A stretch of DNA of 64,000 bases, taken from assembly GCF_020907985.1 (NCBI RefSeq), contig NZ_JAJJPA010000010.1, forward strand, positions 1-64,000, given 5' to 3'. Numbering within the stretch: position 1 is the stretch's first letter; each line of letters opens with the position of its first letter. The notes below the pieces were generated by a model. It had not been told where the DNA came from. It did no database searches and worked only from the letters and a program-made list of their open reading frames with translations. The position numbers and the translations under genes were made by a program. The stretch comes from Kitasatospora humi. GTDB lineage: Bacteria > Actinomycetota > Actinomycetes > Streptomycetales > Streptomycetaceae. Below are positions 24,049-33,300 of the stretch, in pieces.

Positions 24049-24828
24049 TCAGCCGCGCACGTGCAGCCCGAAACCCGTGCGGCCCGTGGGCTCGAGGCCC
24101 TCCCTCAGTTGCAGCGAGGGGATCTCGTAGTCGCCGAAGTTCTGCCGCCGGAACGCGATCGGCTCGGTGGTTTCCAGGGTGAGCAGGCGCTGCTCCCAGG
24201 CCTTGGCGGCGTCCGCGTAGTCCTCGCCGGTCATCCGGTCGGTGCCGTGCAGCAGGAACGGCGGCAGCACCTCGATGCCCGGGTAGTAGAGGATGCCGTG
24301 CTGGATGGGGAAGAGCAGGTCCTCGATGGGGCCGTTGATCCCGCGGGCGGCGTAGTGCGACTCCGGGCCGCCGGTGGTCACCGACAACAGGGCCTTCCTG
24401 CCCGCGAGGGTGCCTTCGCCGAAGCGCTCGCCGTACTTGGTGTCGCTGTGCTCGCCGACGCCGTAGGCGAAGTGGTAGGTGAACACCCGGTCCACCCAGC
24501 CCTTGAGGATCGCGGGCATCGTGTACCACCACAGCGGGAACTGGAAGATGATCGTGTCGGCCCAGAGCAGTTTCTCCTGCTCGGCCCGGACGTCGGCGGT
24601 GAGCGTCCCGGCGTCGAACGCCCGGCCCGAGTCCACGGCGACCTTCAGCGGGCTCGACGCCTCGGGGCCGTAGTCCGCGGCGTCCACGACCGCCTTCCAG
24701 TTCATCGCGTAGAGGTCGCTCACCCGCACCTCGTGCCCGGCGGCCTCCAGGGTGGAGACCGCGAGGTCCTTCAGTGAGCCGTTGAGCGACATCGGCTCCG
24801 GGTGGGCGTAGACGATCAGCGTCTTCAT
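24049..24828 (-). CDS. NAD(P)H:quinone oxidoreductase (flavodoxin-like)
   Basis: A 259-residue member of the NQO1/MdaB family. It opens with the flavin-binding strand KTLIVYAHPEPMSLNGSLKD, carries FQFPLWWYTMPAILKGWVDR in the middle, and LSVTTGGPESHY later, all typical of two-electron quinone reductases. Monocistronic, and divergent from an MmyB-type regulator that probably controls it. Confidence 0.9.
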   Translation of the reverse strand: MKTLIVYAHPEPMSLNGSLKDLAVSTLEAAGHEVRVSDLYAMNWKAVVDAADYGPEASSPLKVAVDSGRAFDAGTLTADVRAEQEKLLWADTIIFQFPLWWYTMPAILKGWVDRVFTYHFAYGVGEHSDTKYGERFGEGTLAGRKALLSVTTGGPESHYAARGINGPIEDLLFPIQHGILYYPGIEVLPPFLLHGTDRMTGEDYADAAKAWEQRLLTLETTEPIAFRRQNFGDYEIPSLQLREGLEPTGRTGFGLHVRG

Positions 24829-24967
24829 CGGAACTCCTTCGGATCGGATGCCTCCGATCCTGGACGCCGCGGCGCCCGGCGTTCAGGGGCCCCCCTTCCG
24901 TCGGACGGGACTTCCTGGTAACGGCAGGACCACCCTCGCGGGCGCCGACCGAGGCCATACTGACGGC

Positions 24968-25816
24968 ATGGACGATCTCGCGGGCTTCCTGCGGACCCGG
25001 CGCTCCCGGGTCGACCCGGCCGCCGTCGGCATCCCCGCCGACAGCCGCCGCCGGGTCGAGGGGCTGCGCCGCGAAGAGGTCGCGCACCTGTCCGGGGTCA
25101 GCGTCGACTACTACGTGCGCCTGGAGCAGGGGCGCGCGACCCAGCCCTCAGAGCAGGTCGTCGACGCGCTCGCCCGCGTGCTCGGCCTCGACGAGACCGA
25201 ACGCGGGCACCTCGACCGGCTCGCCCGGCAGCGGCGCCGCCGGGCGAAGGCGCCGGGCGGGCGGATCCGGCCGGAGCTGCTGCGCGTCCTCGGCCTGGTC
25301 ACCGACGCACCCGCGCTGATCACGGACCACCGCATGGACGTGCTCGCCGGGAACCGCCTCGCCGGGCTCCTCTACGGCCGGCCGATCCCGGGCCTGAACA
25401 CCGCCCGGCACATCTTCCTCGAGGAGGCCGAGCGCGGCCTCTACGCGGACTGGGAGAACTGCACCCTCGATGTGGTCGGGCACCTGCGGCTGGCCGCCGG
25501 CAAGTACCCCGACGACCCCCGCCTGGCCTCGCTCATCGGCGAGTTGGCGATGGGCAGCGAGCGGTTCCGCGTCCTCTGGGCCCGCGCGGACGTGCGCGCC
25601 CGCACCCATGGGCGCAAGGCGTACCGGCACCCGCTGGTCGGGCTGCTGGAACTGCACCATGAGAACTTCGCCCTGCCGGACGAATCGGGCATGGAGCTGC
25701 TGGTGCTGTCCGCGGCCCCCGGCAGCCCGGCTGAGGACGGGCTGCGCCTGCTCGCCGGCCTGGGCGCCGGCCTCGGCGCGGACGGCCCTGACGGGCATCC
25801 CGGTAGCACCGCCTGA
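24968..25816 (+). CDS. XRE regulator with MmyB-like ligand-binding domain
   Basis: A 282-residue regulator: helix-turn-helix at residues 1-70 (FLRTRRSRVDPAAVGI, RVEGLRREEVAHLSGVSVDYYVRLEQGR), then the MmyB-like domain (ALITDHRMDVLAGNRLAGLLYG, HPLVGLLELHHENFALP). This family is typically divergent from oxidoreductase genes, as here. There is no ribosome binding site before ATG 24968, but CATACT (24955-24960) lies seven bases upstream, consistent with a leaderless transcript. Confidence 0.9.
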   Translation: MDDLAGFLRTRRSRVDPAAVGIPADSRRRVEGLRREEVAHLSGVSVDYYVRLEQGRATQPSEQVVDALARVLGLDETERGHLDRLARQRRRRAKAPGGRIRPELLRVLGLVTDAPALITDHRMDVLAGNRLAGLLYGRPIPGLNTARHIFLEEAERGLYADWENCTLDVVGHLRLAAGKYPDDPRLASLIGELAMGSERFRVLWARADVRARTHGRKAYRHPLVGLLELHHENFALPDESGMELLVLSAAPGSPAEDGLRLLAGLGAGLGADGPDGHPGSTA

Positions 25817-25990
25817 CCACCGCGAGCCGGCACCCGGGCGGGCCGTAGGGGCGGGCCGTACGGGCGGGCCCGGTGGCTGACCAGGCACTGCCGGACCGCC
25901 CTGGGGTGCAACGCGAGCGGCCGTTCGCGGCGTTGTAGGGAAGTGAGGCGATCCGCCATGGACGCCTTGAATCCTTTCCAGGGAGTCTTC

Positions 25991-26449
25991 TTGATATCTC
26001 GTCACTTCGGGTTCGTCGCCGCCGGTGTGGCCAGTGCGGCCCTCACCCTGACCGCGCTCGGCGCCACCACCGCGTCGGCGGCGCCGTCGGCGGCCGACTG
26101 CGGGGGCAACGCGAACCACATGCGGGTCGTGCAGGCCATCGACGTGAGTGCTTCCGGCAAGTCGCTGATCGGCCAGAACACCAAGTTCGACCCGTGCGGC
26201 TACGACGATGGCGTGTTCATTCCGGTGGGCAAGCCCAAGAACTTCAAGTTCGCCCGCGGCGCCAAGGCCTTCCTGCTCAACCGCGCCTCGGGTCAGGAGG
26301 TCAGTGTGGCCGACCTCCTGCAGCGCGTTCACCTCTGCAAGGGCAACCCCGGCGCCGTTCAGTATCCGGCCTCGTGCCGCAACCAGTACGTGATCACCGT
26401 CAACAGGAGCGGCGCGATCACCACCATCGCCCAGCGCTGGCGCCCCTGA
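25991..26449 (+). CDS. secreted protein of unknown function
   Basis: A 152-residue exported protein. From the TTG at 25991 it begins with a normal Sec signal peptide (ISRHFGFVAAGVASAALTLTALG, cleavage after TTASA). TTG is chosen because GGGAG lies five bases upstream and it gives a proper n-region; an in-frame ATG at 25958 would add 11 residues before it. The mature part has four Cys, likely two disulfides, and ends TTIAQRWRP. No family recognised. Confidence 0.7.
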   Translation: MISRHFGFVAAGVASAALTLTALGATTASAAPSAADCGGNANHMRVVQAIDVSASGKSLIGQNTKFDPCGYDDGVFIPVGKPKNFKFARGAKAFLLNRASGQEVSVADLLQRVHLCKGNPGAVQYPASCRNQYVITVNRSGAITTIAQRWRP

Positions 26450-26542
26450 CGCCGTCCCCTGATCAGTTCGGCTGCGACGGCGGTCATCATGGAGCGCCGC
26501 CGCAGCCTCATCCCCGCACTCCGCTCGGAGCTGCGGCAGCAG

Positions 26543-27892
26543 TCAGAGCTGCCGCAGCAACATCCCCGGCCGCTCGACGCAGTCCGCGACGAACCGCAGG
26601 AACCCGCCCGAGGTGCCGCCGTCGCAGACCCGGTGGTCGAAGGTGAACGACAGCTGCGTGACCTGACGGACAGCCAACTCGCCGTCGTGCACCCATGGTT
26701 TGGCGACGATCCGGCCGACTCCGAGCATCGCCGCCTCGGGGTGGTTGATGATCGGCGTGGAGCCGTCGACGCCGAAGACGCCGTAGTTGTTCAGCGTGAA
26801 GGTGCCGCCGGTCAGCTCGGCCGGGGTGAGCGAACCGGCCCGCGCGGCGGCGGTCAACCGGCTGAGCTCAGCGCCGAGTTGCTCGGTACTGAGCAGCTGG
26901 GCGTCGCGCACCACCGGCACCACCAGGCCGCGCTCGCTCTGCGCCGCGAAGCCCAGGTGCACGGCGGAGTGCCGGCGCAGCGCCACCGCGCGGCCCTGTT
27001 CGTCCAGGTCCACGCCGGCGTTGAGCTCCGGGTAACGGGCCAGCGCGGCCACGCAGATCCGGCCCAGCAGGGCCAGCAGACTGACCTTGGGGGCGTCACC
27101 CTGGTTCATCTGGGCACGGACGGCGAGCAGTTCGGTCGCGTCGGCGTCCACCCAGCAGGTGGCGGCGGGGATCTCGTGGTGGCTGCGGGTGAGCTTCTCG
27201 GCCACCGTGCGGCGCAGGCCGCGCAGCGGGATCACCTCACCGGCGGCAGCAGCCGCGGCCACGGGAGCGGCCGCCGGGGCCGGAGCCTGCCCGGCCTGGA
27301 TCGCGCGCTCCACGTCGGCGCGCATGATCAGCCCGTCCGGGCCACTTCCGGTGACCGCTGCCAGCTCGATGCCGTGCTCGCGGGCCAGTCGGCGCACCAG
27401 CGGGGAGATCACGGCGACCACGGCGGGCGCGGCGGCCGCAGGTGCCGCCGGTGCCACGGGCGCGGCTGCCGCCGGTGCCACGGGCGCGGCCGCCACGGGC
27501 TCCGGCGCGGCCGTGGTTGCGGCCGGTACTCCGACCCGGCGGCGGCGAGCACCCTTGCCGCCCTCCGCCACGCCGTACCCGACCAGCGGCCGCTCGGCCG
27601 GGGTCTCGGTCGGGGCGTCGGCCGCCGGCACCTCGGTGCCCGGCTCCGGTGCCACCGCCACCGTGACCAGCGGCTGCCCGACCGCGCGTTCCTCGCCGAC
27701 CTCGCCGAACCGCGCGGTCACCACCCCGCCGTACGGGCAGGGCACCTCGACCACCGCCTTGGCGGTCTCCACCTCCACCACCGGCTGGTCGACGGCGATC
27801 ACCTCGCCGACCTCGACCATCCAGCGCACCACCTCGGCACCGGTCAGTCCCTCGCCCAGGTCGGGCAGCGTGAACTCGCGCACGATCGGCAT
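26543..27892 (-). CDS. bkdC: branched-chain alpha-keto acid dehydrogenase E2 (lipoamide acyltransferase)
   Basis: A 449-residue E2. Residues 1-80 are a lipoyl domain with the lipoylated Lys45 in VEVETAKAVVEV. An Ala/Pro-rich linker follows, then a peripheral-subunit-binding domain (VISPLVRRLAREHGIELAAV) and the catalytic domain, with the active-site run TFDHRVCDGG near the C-terminus. It transfers acyl groups from lipoamide to CoA, giving starters for branched-chain fatty acids. It begins five bases after E1-beta ends. Third gene of the bkdABC operon. Confidence 0.95.
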   Translation of the reverse strand: MPIVREFTLPDLGEGLTGAEVVRWMVEVGEVIAVDQPVVEVETAKAVVEVPCPYGGVVTARFGEVGEERAVGQPLVTVAVAPEPGTEVPAADAPTETPAERPLVGYGVAEGGKGARRRRVGVPAATTAAPEPVAAAPVAPAAAAPVAPAAPAAAAPAVVAVISPLVRRLAREHGIELAAVTGSGPDGLIMRADVERAIQAGQAPAPAAAPVAAAAAAGEVIPLRGLRRTVAEKLTRSHHEIPAATCWVDADATELLAVRAQMNQGDAPKVSLLALLGRICVAALARYPELNAGVDLDEQGRAVALRRHSAVHLGFAAQSERGLVVPVVRDAQLLSTEQLGAELSRLTAAARAGSLTPAELTGGTFTLNNYGVFGVDGSTPIINHPEAAMLGVGRIVAKPWVHDGELAVRQVTQLSFTFDHRVCDGGTSGGFLRFVADCVERPGMLLRQL

Positions 27893-27897
27893 CACGG

Positions 27898-28893
27898 TCA
27901 GTCCTCCCACTGCAGCTTGGCGACCGCGTCCAGGATCCGGTCCACGCCCGGCAGGTGATGGTGCTCCAGCATCGGTGCCGGGTACGGGATGTCGAACCCG
28001 GTCACCCGCAGCACCGGCGCCGCCAGGTGGTGGAAGCACCGCTCGGAGACCCGGGCCGCGATCTCCGCGCCCATGCCGCCGAAGCCGGTGGACTCGTGCA
28101 CCACCACGGCCCGGCCCACCGAGCGGACCACGTTCTCCACCGTGGCGTCGTCGAACGGCACCAGCGAGCGCAGGTCCAGCACCGCCAGGTCCCAGCCCTC
28201 CGCGACCGCCGCCTCGGCCGCCTCCAGGCAGACCGGCAGCGACGGACCGTAGGTGATCAGCACCGCCGAGCGGCCCGGCCGGCGCAGCACCGCCCGGCCG
28301 ATCGGCTCCACCGCGCCGGTGGTGTCCAGGTCGGCCTTGGACCAGTAGAGCCGCTTGGGCTCCAGGAAGACCACCGGGTCGTCGGAGGCGATCGAGGCGC
28401 GCAGCAGGCCGTAGGCATCCGCGGCGGTGGCCGGGGTGACCACGTGCAGGCCGGGGGTGGCGACGTAGTACGCCTCGGAGGAGTCGCTGTGGTGCTCCAC
28501 CCCGCCGATGCCGCCGCCGTAGGGGATCCGCACGGTGATCGGCAGCGGCAGCCGGCCGGCCGTGCGGTTGCGCATCTTGGCCACGTGGGAGATCAGCTGC
28601 TCCATCGCCGGGTAGGCGAACGCGTCGAACTGCATCTCCACCACCGGACGCAGGCCGTACATGGCCATCCCGATCGCGGTGCCCAGGATGCCGGCCTCGG
28701 CCAGCGGGGTGTCCAGGCAGCGCTGCTCGCCGAACTCGGCGGCCAGGCCGTCGGTGATCCGGAACACGCCGCCGAGCCGGCCGACGTCCTCGCCGAGCAG
28801 GTGGACCGAGGCGTCCTCGCGCATCGCGTCGCGCAGTGCGGTGTTGAGCGCCTGGGCCATGGTGACGGTACGGGTCGGGGTCATGGTTGTCAC
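27898..28893 (-). CDS. bkdB: branched-chain alpha-keto acid dehydrogenase E1 beta
   Basis: A 331-residue transketolase-like beta subunit. Landmarks: LLGEDVGRLGGVFRITDGLA at the N-terminus (thiamine-site Glu), TPLAEAGILGTAIGMAMYG, and EHHSDSSEAYYVATPGL. The GTG at 28893 overlaps the E1-alpha stop (GTGA) with GGAGG seven bases upstream; an ATG at 28884 is an alternative. With E1-alpha it decarboxylates the keto acids of Val, Leu and Ile. Confidence 0.95.
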   Translation of the reverse strand: MTTMTPTRTVTMAQALNTALRDAMREDASVHLLGEDVGRLGGVFRITDGLAAEFGEQRCLDTPLAEAGILGTAIGMAMYGLRPVVEMQFDAFAYPAMEQLISHVAKMRNRTAGRLPLPITVRIPYGGGIGGVEHHSDSSEAYYVATPGLHVVTPATAADAYGLLRASIASDDPVVFLEPKRLYWSKADLDTTGAVEPIGRAVLRRPGRSAVLITYGPSLPVCLEAAEAAVAEGWDLAVLDLRSLVPFDDATVENVVRSVGRAVVVHESTGFGGMGAEIAARVSERCFHHLAAPVLRVTGFDIPYPAPMLEHHHLPGVDRILDAVAKLQWED

Positions 28894-30023
28894 CGCTCGG
28901 CCTCCGCGGCCAGCTCGGCCGCCAACTGGTGCTGCTGCTCCAGGAGTTGCGGGGTGGGGTGGGCGTAGACATGCTGGAAGAGGGACATCGGGTCGAGCAC
29001 CGGCTCGGCGTGGAACTCGGCGCGCATCCGGGCCGCCAGGGTCTCGGCCGCCTCGCTCGCCTCGGCCGCGGCCGCGTCGTCCAGCAGGCCGAGGTCGCGC
29101 AGTCGGCGCTCCATCAGCAGCAGCGGATCGTGCTCCTGCCAGGCCGTCACCTCGTCCGAGCCGCGGTAGCGGGTGGCGTCGTCGGCGTTGGTGTGGGCGT
29201 CCAGGCGGTAGGTCAGCGCCTCCACCAGGGTCGGGCCGCCGCCGGTGCGGGCCTGCTCCATGGCCTCGGCCAGCACCTGGTGCACCGCCACCACGTCGTT
29301 GCCGTCCACCAGGCGGCCGCGCATGCCGTAGCCGACCGCCTTGTGCGCCAGGCTGGGCGCGGCGGACTGCTTGGCCAGCGGCACCGAGATGGCGTAGCCG
29401 TTGTTCTGCACCAGGAAGACCACCGGGGCGTTCAGCACGGCTGCGAAGTTCAGCGCCTCGTGGAAGTCGCCCTCGCTGGTGCCGCCGTCGCCCATCATGG
29501 CCAGCGCCACCACCGGGTCGCCGGCCAGCCGGGCCGCGTGCGCCAGGCCCACCGCGTGCGGCGCCTGGGTGGCCAGCGGGGTGCAGAGCGGCGCGGTGCG
29601 GGTGGCCAGCGGGTCGTAGCCGGTGTGCGCGTTGCCGCGCAGCAGGGTCAGCGCCTCCAGCGGGTCGACGCCGCGGCCGACCACCGCGAGGGTGTCCCGG
29701 TAGCTGGGGAACAGCCAGTCGTCCTGCCGCAGCACCATGGCGGCCGCCACCTGGCAGGCCTCCTGGCCGGTCGAGGACGGGTAGACCGCCAGCCGGCCCT
29801 GCCTGGTCAGGGTGGTGGCCTGCTGGTTGTAGCGGCGGCCCACCACCAGGCGCCGGTAGAGGTCCAGCAGCAGGGCCGGGTCCTGGTCCTTGAGCTCGTC
29901 GGTGCCGAGCATCCGGACGGGTGACGGGTCCGGCAGGAGGGGCGCCGGGTCGGTCCGCGGTGCGGTCGCACCGGGGAGCCAGCTGGGCACCGGCGCGGTC
30001 GGCCGGTGTTCGAGAACGGGCAT
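28890..30023 (-). CDS. bkdA: branched-chain alpha-keto acid dehydrogenase E1 alpha
   Basis: A 377-residue thiamine-diphosphate-dependent E1 alpha. TPP-binding signature: MMGDGGTSEGDFHEALNFAA through VQNNGYAISVP; the conserved YPSSTGQEACQ segment lies earlier, and the phosphorylation-loop equivalent (RLDAHTNADDATRYR) later. GGAGG lies six bases before ATG 30023. First gene of the bkdABC operon, divergent from an Lrp-family regulator; a PaaR-like inverted repeat lies 56 bp upstream. Confidence 0.95.
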   Translation of the reverse strand: MPVLEHRPTAPVPSWLPGATAPRTDPAPLLPDPSPVRMLGTDELKDQDPALLLDLYRRLVVGRRYNQQATTLTRQGRLAVYPSSTGQEACQVAAAMVLRQDDWLFPSYRDTLAVVGRGVDPLEALTLLRGNAHTGYDPLATRTAPLCTPLATQAPHAVGLAHAARLAGDPVVALAMMGDGGTSEGDFHEALNFAAVLNAPVVFLVQNNGYAISVPLAKQSAAPSLAHKAVGYGMRGRLVDGNDVVAVHQVLAEAMEQARTGGGPTLVEALTYRLDAHTNADDATRYRGSDEVTAWQEHDPLLLMERRLRDLGLLDDAAAAEASEAAETLAARMRAEFHAEPVLDPMSLFQHVYAHPTPQLLEQQHQLAAELAAEAER

Positions 30024-30078
30024 CGGGCACCTCCAAAGGGTGGGGAGGGCAGCAGGGCGCAGCGGGGGATTGCCTCCC

Positions 30079-30094
30079 AACCGATTGTTCGGTT
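30079..30094. promoter_or_regulatory. PaaR-like inverted repeat in bkd promoter
   Basis: AACCGA-TTGT-TCGGTT, a perfect 6-bp inverted repeat just upstream of bkdA. It differs from the box at 31537-31552 in two positions and fits the published PaaR-type TetR consensus as I recall it (AACCGACCGnTCGGTT). TGTGGCCACA at 30105-30114, another perfect palindrome, could be an Lrp site. Confidence 0.7.
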
Positions 30095-30194
30095 GTCTTT
30101 TCATTGTGGCCACAGCACGGTGAAGGTGCTGGACAATCGGCCTGCTCGGCAGTCTGCTGAAAGCAGCACGTCCATCATCGGAGGGCTGGGGGAC

Positions 30195-30755
30195 ATGAGC
30201 ACTGAACAAATGGTCGGACCGGGTGGCGCCCGACCGGTGCTGCCCGTGCCGTCGCCGGCCGGCGGCTCGCCGGCCGGACCGCCGTCGGCCGGACCGCCGT
30301 CGGCGGTCGAACGCGGCCTGGACCGGGTGGACCGCTCGATCCTGCGGCTGCTCCAGCAGGACGGCCGGGCCTCGGTGCGCTCGGTGGCCGAGCGGGTGCA
30401 CGTCTCCCGGGCCAACGCCTACGCCCGGATCGCCCGGATGATGGAGGACGGGGTGATCCGCGGCTTCACCGCACGGGTCGACCACGAACGGGCCGGACTG
30501 AGCGCCTGCGCCTACGTCACCCTGAAGATCGTGCAGAACTCCTGGCGGACCGTGCGGGAGCGGCTGCTCGACCTGCCCGGGGTCGCGCACATCGCGCTGG
30601 TCGGCGGGGAGTTCGACGTGCTGCTGCTGGTGCACACGGCCGACAACCGCGAGCTGCGGGAACTGGTGCTCAACAGCATCCAGTCGATCCCGGACGTGCT
30701 CTCCACCCAGACCCTGCTGGTCTTCGAGGAGACCGACCGGGTGCCGCCGGCGTGA
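30195..30755 (+). CDS. bkdR: Lrp/AsnC-family regulator, BkdR-like
   Basis: A 186-residue feast/famine regulator. After a Gly/Pro/Ser-rich extension of about 37 residues, it has the AsnC helix-turn-helix (LDRVDRSILRLLQQDGRASV, VAERVHVSRANAYARI) and the RAM domain (FTARVDHERAGLSACAYVTL, VAHIALVGGEFDVLLLV). Its divergent placement from bkdABC is that of bkdR, a regulator of branched-chain amino acid breakdown. Confidence 0.88.
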   Translation: MSTEQMVGPGGARPVLPVPSPAGGSPAGPPSAGPPSAVERGLDRVDRSILRLLQQDGRASVRSVAERVHVSRANAYARIARMMEDGVIRGFTARVDHERAGLSACAYVTLKIVQNSWRTVRERLLDLPGVAHIALVGGEFDVLLLVHTADNRELRELVLNSIQSIPDVLSTQTLLVFEETDRVPPA

Positions 30756-30809
30756 CTCCCGGCGGGTCCGGACCGGCAGGCCGCCCGCGCGGCACCCGGT
30801 CCGGCCCGC

Positions 30810-30917
30810 AAGCCGTCGGCGCCGGCCAGGCCCGGAAGCCTCCGCGCCGAGCAAGGACGCAAGCCGTCCGCGCAGGGCGGGCCGGCAAGCCGTCGGCTCC
30901 GGTCAGGCCCGCAGGCC
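30810..30917. repeat. degenerate 31-bp repeats over the TetR stop codon
   Basis: AAGCCGTCGGCGCCGGCCAG... (30810-30840) and AAGCCGTCGGCTCCGGTCAG... (30887-30917) are diverged copies, with a weaker copy near 30861. The last copy contains the stop codon and final codons of the minus-strand TetR gene. Confidence 0.65.
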
Positions 30918-31484
30918 GTCGAAGGCCAGCCGGACCACGGCGTCCGCGATGCCGTCGGTGCCGCCGTGGTCCGGGCGGTACCACTCCACGATCGAGTTGA
31001 TCATGCCGAAGAGCAGCCGGGTCGCCAGCCGCGGCTCCACGTCAGCCCGCAGCTCGCCGGCCGCCACCGCGTCCCGCAGCAGCTCGGCCACCCGGTGGTC
31101 GAAGTCCCGCCGCCGCTCCAGCGCCCACAGCTCCGTCCCGGTGTTGCCGCGCACCCGCAGCAGCAGCGTCACGTAGGGCAGCTCGGTGAGCAGCACCTCG
31201 GCCGTCCGCCGCACCACGTGCTCCAGCCGGTCGACCGGGCGGCCCTGCGCGGACTCCGGCTCGTCGAGGATGCCGAACAGCCCGTCCAGCGCCCGGCCCA
31301 CCGCGAGCCGCAGCAGCTCCTCCTTGCCGCGCACGTGGTGGTAGATCGAGGACTTGGAGATCCCGGCCGCCCGCGACAGGTCCTCCATCGAAGTGCCGTC
31401 GTAGCCGCGGTCGTTGAAGACCTGCACGGTGACCGCGAGCAAGGAGTCGACGGTGTAGGTGGTGCGGGTGGGGTTCTCGGCCAT
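30903..31484 (-). CDS. TetR-family regulator, PaaR-like
   Basis: A 193-residue repressor: helix-turn-helix at residues 8-55 (LLAVTVQVFNDRGYDGTSME, AAGISKSSIYHHVRGKEELL), then an all-helical ligand-binding domain. ATG 31484 has no separated ribosome site but GATACT lies seven bases upstream, so the mRNA may be leaderless. It is divergent from paaN, and a PaaR-like operator sits in the gap, so it very probably represses paaN and responds to phenylacetyl-CoA or a related thioester. The same box at bkdA widens its likely regulon. Confidence 0.87.
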   Translation of the reverse strand: MAENPTRTTYTVDSLLAVTVQVFNDRGYDGTSMEDLSRAAGISKSSIYHHVRGKEELLRLAVGRALDGLFGILDEPESAQGRPVDRLEHVVRRTAEVLLTELPYVTLLLRVRGNTGTELWALERRRDFDHRVAELLRDAVAAGELRADVEPRLATRLLFGMINSIVEWYRPDHGGTDGIADAVVRLAFDGLRA

Positions 31485-31536
31485 GCTCCGAGTATCCACG
31501 GCGCGCGGTCGGATCCGGCGCGGGGGCTGTTGACCC

Positions 31537-31552
31537 GACCGATCGTTCGGTT
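31537..31552. promoter_or_regulatory. PaaR-like operator between tetR and paaN
   Basis: GACCGA-TCGT-TCGGTT: a 5-bp perfect inverted repeat extended by a near-match, positioned 45 bp upstream of paaN and 52 bp upstream of the TetR gene. Nearly the same as the bkd box at 30079-30094. Confidence 0.75.
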
Positions 31553-31597
31553 ACGCTGAGGAGGGTCAGCCCCTTCCTGTCTTCCGAGGAGCGCCGC

Positions 31598-33280
31598 ATG
31601 GCCCCCGTCGACGAACTGATCGAGCGTCACCAGGACACCCTCTCCCGGGCGCTGACCGCGCTCGCCGAGCGGGACTACTGGTCCCCGTACCCGGAGATCC
31701 TCAAGGCCTACGGCGAAACCGGCGCCGCCGACGGCAAGGCCGCCTTCGAGGCGCTGCTCGGCACGCCCTTCGCGCTGCCCGGCCACCCGGAGTCCGGCGA
31801 GACGGCCGGCTCCGAGGTCTCGCCGTACGGCGTCGAGCTGAACATCGGCTACCCGCGCGCCGACGTGGACGCCCTGCTCACCGCCGCCGCGGCCGCCCGC
31901 CCCGGCTGGGCCGCCGCCTCGCCGGCCGCCCGGGCGGCGGTCTGCCTGGAGATCCTGGCCCGGATCAACGCGCGCTCGCACGAGATGGCCCAGGCCGTGA
32001 TGCACACCACCGGCCAGGCCTACGCGATGGCGTTCCAGGCCGGTGGCCCGCACGCCCAGGACCGCGGCCTGGAGGCGGTCGCCTACGCCTACGCCGAGCA
32101 GACCAAGCTGCCCGGCACCGCCTCCTGGACCAAGCCGCAGGGCAAGCGCGACCCGCTGAAGCTCAGCAAGGACTTCATCACCGTGCCGCGCGGCACCGCG
32201 CTGGTGATCGGCTGCAACACCTTCCCGACCTGGAACGGCTACCCCGGGCTGTTCGCCTCGCTGGCCACCGGCAACCCGGTGGTGGTCAAGCCGCACCCGC
32301 GCGCCGTGCTGCCGCTGGCGCTCACCGTGCGGATCGCCCGGGAGGTGCTGACCGAGGCCGGCTTCGACCCCGACCTGGTCACGCTGGCCGTCGAGCGGGA
32401 CGGGCAGGGCATCGCCAAGGCCCTCGCCGTCCACCCCGACGTGCGGATCATCGACTACACCGGCTCCACCGAGTTCGGCACCTGGCTGGAGGAGAACGCG
32501 AAGCAGGCCCTCGTCTACACCGAGAAGGCCGGCGTCAACACCGTCGTCATCGACTCCACCGACGACTACAAGGGGATGCTGAACAACCTGGCCTTCGCCC
32601 TCTCGCTCTACACCGGCCAGATGTGCACCACCCCGCAGAACCTGCTCATCCCGCGCACCGGCATCACCACCGACCAGGGCCCCAAGGCCTACGACGACGT
32701 GGTGGCCGACCTGGCCCGCGCCATCGAGGGCCTGCTCGGCGACGACGCCCGGGCCACCGCGATCCTCGGCGCCGTGGTCAACCCGGCCGTGCTGCAGCGC
32801 AGCGCGGCGGCGGCCGGCGGCGAGTACGGCGACCTGGCGCTGGCGCCCCGGGTGATCGAGCACCCGGAGTTCCCCGGCGCCACGGTGCGCACCCCCGCCC
32901 TGGTCAAGGTCGAGGCGCACAAGCCGGACGACCGTTCGCACTTCCTGACCGAGTGCTTCGGCCCGGTCTACTTCGCGGTGGCCACCGAGTCCACCGCCGA
33001 CGCCGTCGACCTGCTGCGCCAGAGCGTCAGCGAGCACGGCGCGATGACCGCCACCGGCTACACCACCTCCGCCGAGGTCGAGCAGGCCATGATCCAGGCC
33101 TGCCTGGACAGCGGCGTCTGCCTCTCCCTCAACCTGACCGGCGGGGTCTACCCCAACCAGACCGCCGCCTTCTCGGACCTCCACGGCACCGGCGCCAACC
33201 CTGCCGCCAACGCCGCCTACACCGACGCCGCCTTCGTGGCCAACCGCTTCCGCGTCATCGAGGTCCGCCGCCCGGCCTGA
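31598..33280 (+). CDS. paaN: phenylacetic acid degradation protein PaaN (aldehyde dehydrogenase)
   Basis: A 560-residue member of the PaaN1 subgroup, made only of an aldehyde dehydrogenase module without the hydratase domain of PaaZ. The catalytic Cys343 lies in TGQMCTTPQNLL; the NAD-binding region has GNPVVVKPHPRAVLPLA and the conserved Gly-rich YTGSTEFGTWL. It likely oxidises the ring-opened semialdehyde of phenylacetyl-CoA degradation or a related aldehyde. No other paa genes are in the window. A GAGGAG site precedes the ATG. Confidence 0.9.
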   Translation: MAPVDELIERHQDTLSRALTALAERDYWSPYPEILKAYGETGAADGKAAFEALLGTPFALPGHPESGETAGSEVSPYGVELNIGYPRADVDALLTAAAAARPGWAAASPAARAAVCLEILARINARSHEMAQAVMHTTGQAYAMAFQAGGPHAQDRGLEAVAYAYAEQTKLPGTASWTKPQGKRDPLKLSKDFITVPRGTALVIGCNTFPTWNGYPGLFASLATGNPVVVKPHPRAVLPLALTVRIAREVLTEAGFDPDLVTLAVERDGQGIAKALAVHPDVRIIDYTGSTEFGTWLEENAKQALVYTEKAGVNTVVIDSTDDYKGMLNNLAFALSLYTGQMCTTPQNLLIPRTGITTDQGPKAYDDVVADLARAIEGLLGDDARATAILGAVVNPAVLQRSAAAAGGEYGDLALAPRVIEHPEFPGATVRTPALVKVEAHKPDDRSHFLTECFGPVYFAVATESTADAVDLLRQSVSEHGAMTATGYTTSAEVEQAMIQACLDSGVCLSLNLTGGVYPNQTAAFSDLHGTGANPAANAAYTDAAFVANRFRVIEVRRPA

Positions 33281-33300
33281 TCCCCGTCCCGCCCCCGAAC

